Both the position numbers and the translations under genes were made by a program. The notes under the pieces were generated by a model. The model did not search any database, was not told the DNA's origin, and was given only the letters and a program-made list of their open reading frames with translations. Source: Clostridia bacterium (lineage in GTDB: Bacteria > Bacillota > Sulfobacillia > DUSP01). From it: DNA of 35,512 bases. The stretch covers positions 1-35,512 of the forward strand of contig DUSP01000163.1 in the NCBI GenBank assembly GCA_012842575.1, written 5' to 3'. Shown piece after piece: positions 1 through 8,936 of this stretch. The stretch's first letter is position 1. Each line of letters starts with the position of its first letter.

Positions 1-624
1 GGACGAAGAACCTCCTCCTTGCGCGGACTGATTTCCGGCCGTACTGTCCAACGGTTGGTGAAGAAATGCCAGGAGTCGTTCTCCTAAGGACCCCCACCAT
101 GTCCCTCTAGGTCCCAAGAGAGTACTTGGCATTATGCCTGCCAAAAAGCTCCGAAACTTCTCGTGAACTAGGTTAGATTCCGCTTTTGACAACATGTCTT
201 CAATACGGGCGACCTGGTCTTTGAGCTCTTGAATCTTCTTTTCCTCGTCTTGAGAAACATCGCGGCCTTTGGCCGTCTTTTGAGCTATAGTGTACGAATA
301 GTCTCCAAGCTGAGCGAGAAACTGCCGGGTACGTAACGTATCTACGTCTATAGGAAGTGCGCTGAGATAATCTTGGGCGTTCCAGGCCCTATGCCAGGCG
401 GTTGTCAATAGCATGGTCTTTTGTCCGGTCGACTTGGAGGCTATGGTCTTCGAAAGGACGGTTTTTAATCCTTGAACCTCCGAAAGGAGATTATAGAACT
501 CCCGTTGATGACTGACCATAAGGCTGGTTTGTGCCTGAACCCTGGCGGATCTTTCGGATACGCCCCATAAAGCGACCAAGACAATGGCGGTTATTAAAAC
601 TCCTATGAGCCAGTTACGCTTCAA
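1..624 (-). CDS. ypeB: Germination protein YpeB, N-terminal part (runs off left edge)
   Basis: Not in the ORF track because it is open at the edge. Minus-strand TTG start at 624 after AAAGGAGGG; reads MKRNWLIGVLITAIVLVALWGVSERSARVQAQTSLMVSHQREFYNLLSEVQGLKTVLSKTIAS..., resembling YpeB (N-terminal TM plus helical region). Directly downstream of sleB. Confidence 0.82.
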   Translation of the reverse strand, partial: MKRNWLIGVLITAIVLVALWGVSERSARVQAQTSLMVSHQREFYNLLSEVQGLKTVLSKTIASKSTGQKTMLLTTAWHRAWNAQDYLSALPIDVDTLRTRQFLAQLGDYSYTIAQKTAKGRDVSQDEEKKIQELKDQVARIEDMLSKAESNLVHEKFRSFLAGIMPSTLLGPRGTWWGSLGERLLAFLHQPLDSTAGNQSAQGGGSSS

Positions 625-696
625 TTCGGCGACCCTCCTTTGAGGATAGGAGCTCGACTGAGCACGTGCGCTGACGCACTGACCGTACTTGGTTTT

Positions 697-1248
697 TCAC
701 CTCGCGAAGATATGCCTTCCGATTTGAGTGATGATGCGCCTGGTCCAAATCCAAGGGCTCACCCTCTTTGCAGGGTTCCAGAAAAACAAGGCGCCGAACG
801 TAGGATCCCAACCGTTGAGTGCAGCCAAGGCTGCCCTGATATGCTGAGCGGCGGGCGCACGACGCCAGATCAACCCTCGCGATACGGATTCGAACGCGTG
901 TGGTTGGAATATCACACTCGCGATGGAATGCGGAAAAGAGGGATGGCGGATCCTGTTTAACACTACCGAGGCCACTCCTACCTGCCCGGCAAAAGGTTCC
1001 CCTTCAGCTTCCGCTCGTATTAGACGTGCCAGTAGCATGATCTCGTAAGAGTAAGGGGATGCCGCCCCTGCTTCGGGAACCTGGGACTGAGGTACCGCGA
1101 GCCCCAATAGAAAAGCTCCGAGAACGATGATTACGGTGAGAATTATCAAGGCTTTCGAATTCAATAGCTTTTTTGGGATCTTCATCAACGCTTTCGAGAC
1201 GGAACGGATCTTTACGGATTTCTTGGATTGAGACTCTACGTCGCTCAC
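697..1248 (-). CDS. sleB: Spore cortex-lytic enzyme SleB / cell wall hydrolase (Hydrolase_2)
   Basis: N-terminal TM, then LLARLIRAEAEGEPFAGQVGVASVVLNRIRHPSFPHSIASVIFQPHAFESVSRG...ALNGWDPTFGALFFWNPA, typical SleB/CwlJ catalytic domain. Likely GTG start at 1248 after GGAGGTG (the track starts at 1293). Confidence 0.85.
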   Translation of the reverse strand: MSDVESQSKKSVKIRSVSKALMKIPKKLLNSKALIILTVIIVLGAFLLGLAVPQSQVPEAGAASPYSYEIMLLARLIRAEAEGEPFAGQVGVASVVLNRIRHPSFPHSIASVIFQPHAFESVSRGLIWRRAPAAQHIRAALAALNGWDPTFGALFFWNPAKRVSPWIWTRRIITQIGRHIFAR

Positions 1249-1465
1249 CTCGGTGACACCTCCTGAGACACGCGGCATGCGGCACGATGGCACAACGCCG
1301 ATAAGGGTTTAACACGGATTTTGCTTCATTATCCTGGGTCGCTTCATTCACTAATGTTCCCTAGGCGGGTAGCGTTATGAAGGAAAGGAAGGAGTAGGGC
1401 GATGGAACATTAAGGTCATCCTGACTGAAAAAGGAAAGAATGCGGGCAAGGATCTCGTATCCCTT

Positions 1466-1885
1466 CTACCGCAGCCGCTCCACGTGGTTCGCACTTATGG
1501 GTTTAGGGAAATTCGCCCACGATATTCTGGTAGGCTGTTTTACGCGTTGTTCCGGTGCGGGAGAAGGCGGTTCGGCCGAGGAGGCGTCCGGTTGTGAGGT
1601 CCAAGATGCTCCTGCCTCGGGGCTCGGCAAGATCGGGGAGGAGAGGGTTGGGGCGCTCACTAGTCCCTCAAGAACAGGTGTAATCGTTTCTGGCGCTTCG
1701 CCGTTTCGCAAGACGATGGGTTCACCATGCACGGGTTGACTCTGCAAAGGTTCACCATGCGTAGCTTCGCTCTGCACCTTTTCGCTCAAAGTCCTCTGTT
1801 CTCTCTTCGCTCCGACGCCCTCTTTTCCTAAAAGGGCTTTCGTCAACAGGAAAAACGCTATCTCTAGAGGCAACACTCTATTCAC
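1466..1885 (-). CDS. Hypothetical protein with N-terminal hydrophobic segment and Pro/Glu-rich region
   Basis: 139-aa ORF MNRVLPLEIAFFLLTKALLGKEG...; no family recognised. Confidence 0.35.
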   Translation of the reverse strand: MNRVLPLEIAFFLLTKALLGKEGVGAKREQRTLSEKVQSEATHGEPLQSQPVHGEPIVLRNGEAPETITPVLEGLVSAPTLSSPILPSPEAGASWTSQPDASSAEPPSPAPEQRVKQPTRISWANFPKPISANHVERLR

Positions 1886-1911
1886 CCCTTACCATTTCCG
1901 GTAACCATTTC

Positions 1912-2496
1912 TCATCCAAGCCCACCTTGTTGTAAGAGGCTTAGTAGGCTTTTCAGCAACACAGGATCGAGAGCCTTTCCGCTTCCACTTCCGGACGGTG
2001 AGGCCGTGGCGACCGTGCCGCCCGCTCCACCCGTCCCGGATTTCAAAGACATAATGGTCGACAAGAGCTCCGATAGATCGGAAATGTCAATTGAGCCCTG
2101 TGACCCGGAGCGTCGCGACGGTTCTGGAGATAAGCCACGCCCGGGCTCAACCGGTAGCGCTGGCCGGACGGACCCCGTAGCGGTCCAAGCGAATCCCATG
2201 ATATCTAAGAGGCACAATAGCCCCAGGACCGATATCAGCGTGGCGCCTTTAGGTTCGCTCTGCTCGATGAACTCGAAGGCCTTTGCCACTAAGTTGGGTT
2301 CCGAAGTGGTACCGCTCTTTACCCCACCGCTTTGAAGCCTGTTTATAATACTCGTCGCTTCAAGATCAGGGTGGGGCCCTGCTGGAGTCTCCTGTGATCC
2401 TTCTTTCTGTGTCGAATGAGATGCCGGGCGAGGCCCCTGATCTTTCATCGGAGATCCCGATGGGCGGGACCGGGAGGTTTCGTTTTCCTCGGGCAT
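1912..2496 (-). CDS. Hypothetical low-complexity protein with one predicted TM segment
   Basis: 194-aa ORF; ATLISVLGLLCLLDIMGFAW hydrophobic segment, Gly/Ser-rich linker, C-terminal LDPVLLKSLLSLLQQGGLG. Confidence 0.42.
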   Translation of the reverse strand: MPEENETSRSRPSGSPMKDQGPRPASHSTQKEGSQETPAGPHPDLEATSIINRLQSGGVKSGTTSEPNLVAKAFEFIEQSEPKGATLISVLGLLCLLDIMGFAWTATGSVRPALPVEPGRGLSPEPSRRSGSQGSIDISDLSELLSTIMSLKSGTGGAGGTVATASPSGSGSGKALDPVLLKSLLSLLQQGGLG

Positions 2497-2821
2497 GTAC
2501 CGCTCCCTCCAAGACTCTTTTGATGGAAGGGCATGGCGGGGGACGAACCGGCTGAGTTCGACGCCTTGGGGCCGTCTCGTGTATATTGCCTACGTCGAGA
2601 AATGAAGGTTTCGAAAAGGCCGATATCGGTGTCCAAGACCGTTATACCCCGTTACATCATTGTATTCGCGGGGAGCTTCCCTTGTTCAGGGAAATGGTTC
2701 AGGGAAATGCGGAGGCTGATAGACTTTCTTCGTACTTTGCGAGTTTCGTTAACACTTTGGACGCGGCGCTCGTATTATGTAGCAGATCTCGATACTCCAA
2801 AGGGAAGGGGGACAAAAACTC

Positions 2822-2914
2822 ATGGCAGAAGCTCTCGGCGGTGGAGGCTTCCTTGACAGGAGAGCCTTTGTGGTGTTCCTCATTCTTATCCTGCTCCTCC
2901 TCGGCGACGAATGA
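2822..2914 (+). CDS. Tiny membrane protein (30 aa), copy A
   Basis: Below track cutoff. ATG at 2822 after AAGGGAAGGGGG; MAEALGGGGFLDRRAFVVFLILILLLLGDE*. C-terminal 19 aa identical to the 24-aa ORF at 4142. A 15-bp perfect hairpin follows. Confidence 0.6.
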   Translation: MAEALGGGGFLDRRAFVVFLILILLLLGDE

Positions 2915-2976
2915 GGCTAAGGGCGTTGCGGGCTCGATTTGACCGCTCTCAGAAGACGCGCTACGCTCGGAATGTT

Positions 2977-3013
2977 GAAGTAAAGAGCCGCTTTATATGC
3001 GGCTCTTTACTTC
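2977..3013. terminator. Perfect 15-bp inverted repeat, 7-nt loop, downstream of tiny ORF A
   Basis: GAAGTAAAGAGCCGC-TTTATAT-GCGGCTCTTTACTTC; no clear U-tract. Confidence 0.5.
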
Positions 3014-3123
3014 GCTCTCTTCGCTCCTTACCTTCACATCTCTCAAGCACTTTTATATTGCGGTTACGCCCTCTCGAGTAGTTGTACTCCACTTTGATCG
3101 GCGGCTTTCCGGCGCAGAACCCG

Positions 3124-3459
3124 CTACGCCAGCGTCTCTTCACTTGCAGGCGCCGCCTCATCCTGGGATTCTTCCGCTAGAGGGATGTCCGTTTTTTTGA
3201 CTTCGGGATTTGACCCCAGCTCTCCTTCGGAGAGAAGAAGTAGGATCAGAATGAGAAACAGATTATAGGCATTGGCCAAGAGGCCTTGCAGTCTCTGGCG
3301 GACCGATACCGTTTCGAGGACACTCATGCTACCCTCCTGTTGGTCGGATGCTCCTACGATTTCAAATAAGGTGTCTATGAGGCTGTTTGCTCGGGCTCCC
3401 AGGTAGGGGCGTAAAGCTTGGATTAAGCCAATATCTTCGGGTGGCACTTGCAGGATCAT
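3124..3459 (-). CDS. Hypothetical small protein with C-terminal hydrophobic segment NLFLILILLLLSEGE
   Basis: 111-aa ORF, ATG after GGGAGGTGATTGA; hydrophobic segment resembles the tiny ORFs at 2822 and 4142. Confidence 0.5.
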   Translation of the reverse strand: MILQVPPEDIGLIQALRPYLGARANSLIDTLFEIVGASDQQEGSMSVLETVSVRQRLQGLLANAYNLFLILILLLLSEGELGSNPEVKKTDIPLAEESQDEAAPASEETLA

Positions 3460-3574
3460 TCAATCACCTCCCTTGGCACGGGAAAATGGCGGAACTCGTA
3501 GACGTATCCAAAAGGCCTAACGACGGCTTCCTTTTGCAATAAGACTTGTTGCAATAAGACCTGCGGTGAAACAC

Positions 3575-3675
3575 GATGAAATGCAAACCCACGATTGCCC
3601 GACAACAAGACGGCTACGCTTGAGTACTTTTCCGCACCGCCTGATGAAATGCAAACCCCATGATTGCCCGACAAC
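3575..3675. repeat. Direct repeat pair, about 32 bp, period 68
   Basis: GATGAAATGCAAACCC(A)CGATTGCCCGACAAC at 3575-3606 and GATGAAATGCAAACCCCATGATTGCCCGACAAC at 3643-3675. Confidence 0.9.
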
Positions 3676-3707
3676 CTGCCGAGACATAATCCGCTAAAAC
3701 ATAATAT

Positions 3708-3806
3708 GAGCGACGTCCTCTATGGGGTGAACAGTCATGCTGTCGAAAAGGTGCGGCGGGGCTACGGCGCTCCCAGAGCGACGTCCTCTATGGGGTGAGT
3801 GGTCAT
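3708..3806. repeat. Direct repeat pair, period 68
   Basis: GAGCGACGTCCTCTATGGGGTGA followed by an NNNGTCATG-type sequence at 3708 and 3776. Confidence 0.9.
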
Positions 3807-3898
3807 GGGCAGGCGTTGTGAACGATTGCAGTCTTCTCCGAGAATAGGTCGAAGGCACAAGGCCTGAGTAATATGTGGCAGGGGATAGCTTGGAGGGA

Positions 3899-3991
3899 AA
3901 TAAAGCAGTGTAAGAGGGCAATAGCGCAGACGGCGTTCCTTTTACCACCTCTTCCGGTACGGCAATAAAGCAGTGTAAGAGGGCAATAGCG
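3899..3991. repeat. Perfect 28-bp direct repeat pair, period 65
   Basis: AATAAAGCAGTGTAAGAGGGCAATAGCG at 3899-3926 and 3964-3991. Confidence 0.95.
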
Positions 3992-4141
3992 AGCAGGAGA
4001 CGTGTGGCCGGAGATCGGCTCGAAAAATAGGTTTTGGGACCTGTAACAAACGCGAGCATATTAACATAAGATGCATTGAGGTCGAGCGGTAACCGTCCCG
4101 TGTCAGACCTCGACAACTAATATACGAGGGGGGACCGCCCG

Positions 4142-4216
4142 ATGGCAGATTTCTTTGACAGGAGAGCCTTTGTGGTGTTCCTCATTCTTATCCTGCTTCT
4201 CCTAGGCGACGAATGA
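4142..4216 (+). CDS. Tiny membrane protein (24 aa), copy B
   Basis: ATG after GAGGGGGGACCGCCCG; MADFFDRRAFVVFLILILLLLGDE*; paralog of 2822-2914, also followed by a hairpin. Confidence 0.6.
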   Translation: MADFFDRRAFVVFLILILLLLGDE

Positions 4217-4274
4217 GGCTAAGGCATTTCAGTCTGGATTGACCGCACTCGGGAGGCGCGCTACACTCGAATGT

Positions 4275-4312
4275 GAGGTAAAGAGCCGGCCGCATGAGCG
4301 GCTCTTTACCTC
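4275..4312. terminator. 14-bp inverted repeat downstream of tiny ORF B
   Basis: GAGGTAAAGAGCCG-(10 nt)-CGGCTCTTTACCTC; homologous to the hairpin at 2977-3013. Confidence 0.5.
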
Positions 4313-4518
4313 AGCCTTTACTTTTACGCCTGTCTCGTCCTACGCCTGTCTCGTCCGGGGCCCATTCGAACCCGCGGCATTCACCGCAACCAGATGATCG
4401 CCTTGTGCATTTCGTTATATCCCCACCCTACGAGGGATTCGGCTTCGTTTGCTGAAGTAGTGAATGTGAAATATGTGGTTAGAGATGTTGCATCCAAGTG
4501 ACTGGGAGGTCGCATGTT

Positions 4519-5814
4519 GTGTCGAAACGAGATCAAACGAAAGCGCGCGCGAAGGCCTACGTTGACAAAGTCCTGCTTGATAGCGGTATTTCCGAGGAAG
4601 TACGCTATATAGCTTCATATCTTCACGAACGCCCCGAAATCTCCAGTCAAGAGGTCGAGTCCTCTCGATTACTGGTTGAACACCTGAGGCGGCGCGGGTT
4701 CGCAGTGGCACAGGACGTGGCAGGTTTGGATACGGCCTTCGTGGCCGAGAAATTGGTGGGGTCTACGAAGATCAACGGAGTGGAACGAAAAGGCTCGACG
4801 AAACCCACAAGCGTCGCGTTTTTGGCCGAGTACGATGCCCTTCCGGATCTTGGGCACGCCTGCGGGCACAATCTGATAGCGGCGGCGGCATATGGTGCGG
4901 CCGCGGCTTTATCCCAAATCTTTTCGGTCGAGACAGGATCTCCCGAGCTTCCCGATATGGGACATTTTGGACCGGTTAAAGTAGTGGTATTTGGCACCCC
5001 CGCAGAAGAATCCAAAGGCGGCAAGATCGTTATGGCCGACGCCGGATGTTTCAACGGCGTAGACGCTGCTTTCTACTTTCATCCGGGGACGCAAAACGTG
5101 GTAGGGGTTCCATGGCTTATGTCCCAAACCCTTACGGTCACTTTCCACGGACGGTCGGCTCATGCTGCGGTTAACCCGCATAAAGGTATAAACGCGTTAA
5201 CCGCCGTACTCGTTATGTTCTCTTCGATCAACGGATTGAGACAAAACCTTCCGCGAGGCGTCCTCATAAACGGCATAATTAAAGAAGGAGGAAGGGTTGT
5301 TAACATAATTCCCGAGTATGCCGAAGCGGATGTCGAAGTACGCGCCTTATCCGAGAGGGATTTCCGAGAAGGTATTGCCGCTGTAAAGCGTTCTGTAGAA
5401 GCGGGTGCTGTAGCCACCGAAGCCCGGGCCGCGATCCGGGAGCTTGCGAAGTACGAGGCGAAAGTCCGTATTCCCGCCTTGGACCGGTTGCTCCGCGACA
5501 TTTTGGGCGAGGCCGGAATACCTGCGCGAATAGCGGACGATTCACTCGCAAGGGCATCCAGTGATGCGGGCAATGCCTCAAGGAGAATGCCGATAGGTGA
5601 CTTCATGTTGGCCATAGCCCCTCGTACGACCGCTCTACACAGTGCTGAATTCGCGAAATACGCGGGTTCAAAAGAAGGCATCGAGGCCGCAGTAACGGCC
5701 GCTTCCGTGATGGCCAAGGCGGCCCTCGAGGTGATAATGGAGGAAGGTTTGAAGGAAGAGGTAAATGCTCAATTCAAGAAGGGACTCGAGGGTACGGCAG
5801 AAGGAGGCGTTTGA
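4519..5814 (+). CDS. M20 family metallopeptidase / amidohydrolase
   Basis: VAFLAEYDALPDLGHACGHNL, FGTPAEESKGGK, GRSAHAA motifs. GTG at 4519 has the better RBS (GGGAGG); track start is 4498. Confidence 0.9.
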   Translation: MSKRDQTKARAKAYVDKVLLDSGISEEVRYIASYLHERPEISSQEVESSRLLVEHLRRRGFAVAQDVAGLDTAFVAEKLVGSTKINGVERKGSTKPTSVAFLAEYDALPDLGHACGHNLIAAAAYGAAAALSQIFSVETGSPELPDMGHFGPVKVVVFGTPAEESKGGKIVMADAGCFNGVDAAFYFHPGTQNVVGVPWLMSQTLTVTFHGRSAHAAVNPHKGINALTAVLVMFSSINGLRQNLPRGVLINGIIKEGGRVVNIIPEYAEADVEVRALSERDFREGIAAVKRSVEAGAVATEARAAIRELAKYEAKVRIPALDRLLRDILGEAGIPARIADDSLARASSDAGNASRRMPIGDFMLAIAPRTTALHSAEFAKYAGSKEGIEAAVTAASVMAKAALEVIMEEGLKEEVNAQFKKGLEGTAEGGV

Positions 5815-5890
5815 CAGAACATACCAAACGTAACGCTCTCGTTTGCGAATGGGCGTTTTGGAACATTGGGGGAGCGCGAGGGGGCAGCAA

Positions 5891-5916
5891 TCCCCCCTCA
5901 ATTCGTTGAGGGGGGA
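5891..5916. terminator. 11-bp perfect stem with TTCG tetraloop between convergent genes
   Basis: TCCCCCCTCAA-TTCG-TTGAGGGGGGA. Confidence 0.55.
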
Positions 5917-5952
5917 CGTCACGTGTCGGGTCTACTTGACGTTGTTCCGATG

Positions 5953-6711
5953 CTATTCCAATAAGTACTGGACCTCAACTCGAACGTTGAACTTGATTTG
6001 GCCAGGCAAGACGGGCGTGGAAGGAGCTTCCCCTTCCGCCAGTTTTGCGGCGGACCGCAGGTAAACTGGCATTGGCTGTTCCGAAGAAAAGTCCAGCACC
6101 GTCACACTCTTTGTTTCTTTGATTTTGACCCCGGTAAGAGAGGCGACTCGGTCCGCCTTCTTTCTGGCGTCAGCCAAAGCCTTATCCAAAGCCTCTTCCT
6201 TGGCTTTCTCCTGATCTTTTATAATGAACCGGACTCCTTGGACGGTATTGGCACCTGACTCTACGGCGAGGTCGAGGAGGTCTCCCACCGCATCCAATTT
6301 GGTCGTCGCTACGGTGATATTACTAGACGCCCTGTAAGCGATAAGCTTGGGCGGAGCGTCAGAACGATAGTCGTAGACTGGCTCGAGGTTTAATCCCACA
6401 GTTCTTATATCCTTTTTCTCAATACCTTGCCCTTCGAAGACCTTTACTACTCGATCAAGGTTTTCCGCCATGGCTGCCTGGGCTTCCTTGGCCGTCTTTC
6501 GCTCCGCCATCACTCCGAGGGTAAGCTCTGCCTGGTCCGGAACCACATCGAGCTCTCCGGTGCCGCTCACTGCAATGACCTTGAGATCGTCCTGGGAATT
6601 GACAACAGTTATACCCCTTCCGATGGTACCCGGCGAAACCGCAAAGATGAGCGCTAATACAGCCAGTATGAGCGCTGTCAGCGTGAAATAGCTGCCGACT
6701 TTACTTTCCAT
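5953..6711 (-). CDS. SIMPL domain (DUF541) protein
   Basis: N-terminal TM; KVIAVSGTGELDVVPDQAELTLGVMAERKTAKEAQAAMAENLDRVVKVFEGQGIEKKDIRTVGLNLEPVYDY. Confidence 0.88.
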   Translation of the reverse strand: MESKVGSYFTLTALILAVLALIFAVSPGTIGRGITVVNSQDDLKVIAVSGTGELDVVPDQAELTLGVMAERKTAKEAQAAMAENLDRVVKVFEGQGIEKKDIRTVGLNLEPVYDYRSDAPPKLIAYRASSNITVATTKLDAVGDLLDLAVESGANTVQGVRFIIKDQEKAKEEALDKALADARKKADRVASLTGVKIKETKSVTVLDFSSEQPMPVYLRSAAKLAEGEAPSTPVLPGQIKFNVRVEVQYLLE

Positions 6712-6892
6712 GATTTTACCTCCCGAGGTGCTTTGGTTTCAGACTCTGAGAGGCGCGGCCGCACCTTCTCTTCCACATCGGTTAGAGTCATACTTTGGAC
6801 GGAAAGTAAAGCGTGAATGTTCCCGCGTGCCGCCCGCGAATGCAAGTATAACGGTATATAACGGCCGGGACAAAGTGAAGGGAAGGATGAGG

Positions 6893-7705
6893 TCAAGCCA
6901 AGAGGAGTCTGTCGTTCATCACTGACAGCCCATGACCGCTCTTGAACTCCTTGAGGAGATCCGATACGCTGAAGCGCTTCTTTTTCTCGCCGTTTACGTC
7001 CATGATCACTCGACCACGGTCCATCATGATGAGTCTGTTGCCGTGGCGCAGAGCCTGCTCGAGATTATGGGTGACCATGAGGGTGGTGATGCGCTTTTCC
7101 CGTACTAAGTCATCAGTTATGGATGAGACTACTTCAGCGGTGCGCGGGTCAAGGGCCGCTGTGTGCTCGTCGAGCAGGAGAACTTGCGGATTGCACATAA
7201 CCGCCATAAGCAGCGTCAGGGCTTGGCGCTGCCCGCCGGACAACAACCCTACTCGGTCGTTTAAGCGCTTTTCGAGGCCTAAACCGAGGTCTGCCAGGAG
7301 TTTCCTGAAAGACTCACGACGCGGTGCGGTCACTCCGAGGCGCAGCGAAATCGCCTTCCCTCGTGCCGCGGCGAGAGCGAGGTTTTCTTCTACGGTCATA
7401 CTCGGTGCTGTCCCGAGGAAGGGATTTTGAAAAACCCTGCCGATGAGGATTGCCCTCTTGTATTCCGGCACGCCGTTATATGTTTCGCCCGAGATTTCTA
7501 CTGTTCCCGTATCGGGCTCCACACTGCCGGCGATGACACCGAGAAGTGTGGATTTACCGGCACCGTTACTGCCGATTATGGTGATGAATTCCCCCTTTTC
7601 CACGCCGAGTGTGACGTCGTCGAGAGCTATTCTTTCGTCGGGCGTGCGAGGGTTGAATATCTTAGTGACCCCGTTTAGCCTGACCATTAAACGAGCCTCC
7701 TGCAA
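6893..7705 (-). CDS. ABC transporter ATP-binding protein (COG1101-like)
   Basis: Walker A GSNGAGKST, LSGGQRQALTLLMA, VLLLDEHTAALDP. Confidence 0.9.
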   Translation of the reverse strand: MQEARLMVRLNGVTKIFNPRTPDERIALDDVTLGVEKGEFITIIGSNGAGKSTLLGVIAGSVEPDTGTVEISGETYNGVPEYKRAILIGRVFQNPFLGTAPSMTVEENLALAAARGKAISLRLGVTAPRRESFRKLLADLGLGLEKRLNDRVGLLSGGQRQALTLLMAVMCNPQVLLLDEHTAALDPRTAEVVSSITDDLVREKRITTLMVTHNLEQALRHGNRLIMMDRGRVIMDVNGEKKKRFSVSDLLKEFKSGHGLSVMNDRLLLA

Positions 7706-7753
7706 TACGAATGAACAAGCCTCCTACAATCAATACGGACTTAACTTACGAAC

Positions 7754-8635
7754 TTAACTCGTTCGCGATGCCACCCTGAATAGGCTCCTGAATCTTGGAG
7801 TCGCGAGGGCTGCCACCACCAAAACGGCGGTGATCAGTTTGAGATCCGTCGAAGGGAGGCCCATCCTCAAGCCGGCGGCGATTACGAAACGATAAAGCAC
7901 TGCGCCTCCCATCACGGAAACCATCGCGTGATTAACCGTCTTTTCGCCGAATATACCCTCGCCGATGATCACGGAAGCAAGCCCTACCACGATGGTACCT
8001 ACGCCCATGCTTATATCCGAAAAACCCTGATACTGAGCGACGAGCCCGCCGGCCATACCCACGAGGGCATTGGAAAGGCTGAGCCCAACCAGCTTTGTGA
8101 CGTCCGGGTTGGTACCGTAGCTTAACACCATCTGTTCGTTATCACCTGTAGCCCGCAAGGACAACCCCAGGAGGGTCTTCCAGAACCATGACAACAGGGC
8201 GTATACGACCACCAAGATGAGCATGAAGAAAAGCATAGGCCCTAACCAGTCGGGAAGCCCGAGCTCTCCCAGGACTACGAGGCACGTTCTCTCCCGCAGG
8301 AGAGCGATGTTTGGCCTTCCCATCACCCTGAGGTTTACGGAGTATAGGGCCGTCATACCGAGGATCCCCGAAAGAAGGGCGGAAATCCGAAGCCTGGTAT
8401 GTAAAATCCCCGTAAGGAACCCTGCTCCCGCCCCGGCCAGCGTCGAAACCGCTATAGCGGCAAAAGGATCCCAACCGCTGATGATGAGCCGAGCCGATAC
8501 GGCGGCCCCTAGTGGGAAGCTCCCGTCGACTGTCAGGTCCGGAAACTGCAGAATTTTAAACGTCACGTAAACGCCCAGAGCGACCAGGGAGTACAAAAGA
8601 CCTTGTTCCAGTGCACCTTCTACGGCTAGCCACAT
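7754..8635 (-). CDS. ABC transporter permease (COG4120-like)
   Basis: Multi-TM; EQGLLYSLVALGVYVTFKILQFPDLTVDGSFPLGAAV; between ATPase and substrate-binding genes. Confidence 0.88.
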   Translation of the reverse strand: MWLAVEGALEQGLLYSLVALGVYVTFKILQFPDLTVDGSFPLGAAVSARLIISGWDPFAAIAVSTLAGAGAGFLTGILHTRLRISALLSGILGMTALYSVNLRVMGRPNIALLRERTCLVVLGELGLPDWLGPMLFFMLILVVVYALLSWFWKTLLGLSLRATGDNEQMVLSYGTNPDVTKLVGLSLSNALVGMAGGLVAQYQGFSDISMGVGTIVVGLASVIIGEGIFGEKTVNHAMVSVMGGAVLYRFVIAAGLRMGLPSTDLKLITAVLVVAALATPRFRSLFRVASRTS

Positions 8636-8752
8636 GTTACATATTATTCTCCTGCCATTTTTTTGTTTACGAGTTGATGTTCAAAACTTTGTTGTGTTTG
8701 TTTGTAAGTCGATGTTCAAACGATTACTATCAGTGTCCATAACTTAAACTTT

Positions 8753-8795
8753 GTACATCAGTTGATATATCTTTGGTACATCAGTTGATATATCT
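8753..8795. repeat. Perfect 20-bp direct repeat, period 23
   Basis: GTACATCAGTTGATATATCT at 8753-8772 and 8776-8795. Confidence 0.95.
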
Positions 8796-8936
8796 GGAAT
8801 TGATATTCCTAAGAAAGAGAATCACAGGAACGCCGCCCGACACCCGCATTCTTTCAGGCGTCGGATGGCGACCTGTCTAAACGAGATCGCAGACTTCAAC
8901 TTTATCTATAATCTATATATCAACTTTTCTATTCAA

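Noticed and set aside
3456-3674. 72-aa minus-strand ORF upstream of the 111-aa ORF
   Set aside because: N-terminal half is made of the 68-bp repeat read in frame; the tail overlaps the RBS of the next ORF. A shorter real peptide cannot be excluded but is not supported.
3575-3991. CRISPR array
   Set aside because: Repeat-spacer-repeat spacing is CRISPR-like, but each pair has a different repeat sequence, there are only two copies each, and no cas genes are present.
3694-4116. 140-aa minus-strand ORF
   Set aside because: Spans two DNA direct-repeat pairs, has no recognisable domain or good composition; probably fortuitous.
4355-4400. Possible tRNA T-arm (minus-strand GCGGGTTCGAATGGGCC)
   Set aside because: Stem does not pair properly and no other tRNA arms were found around it.
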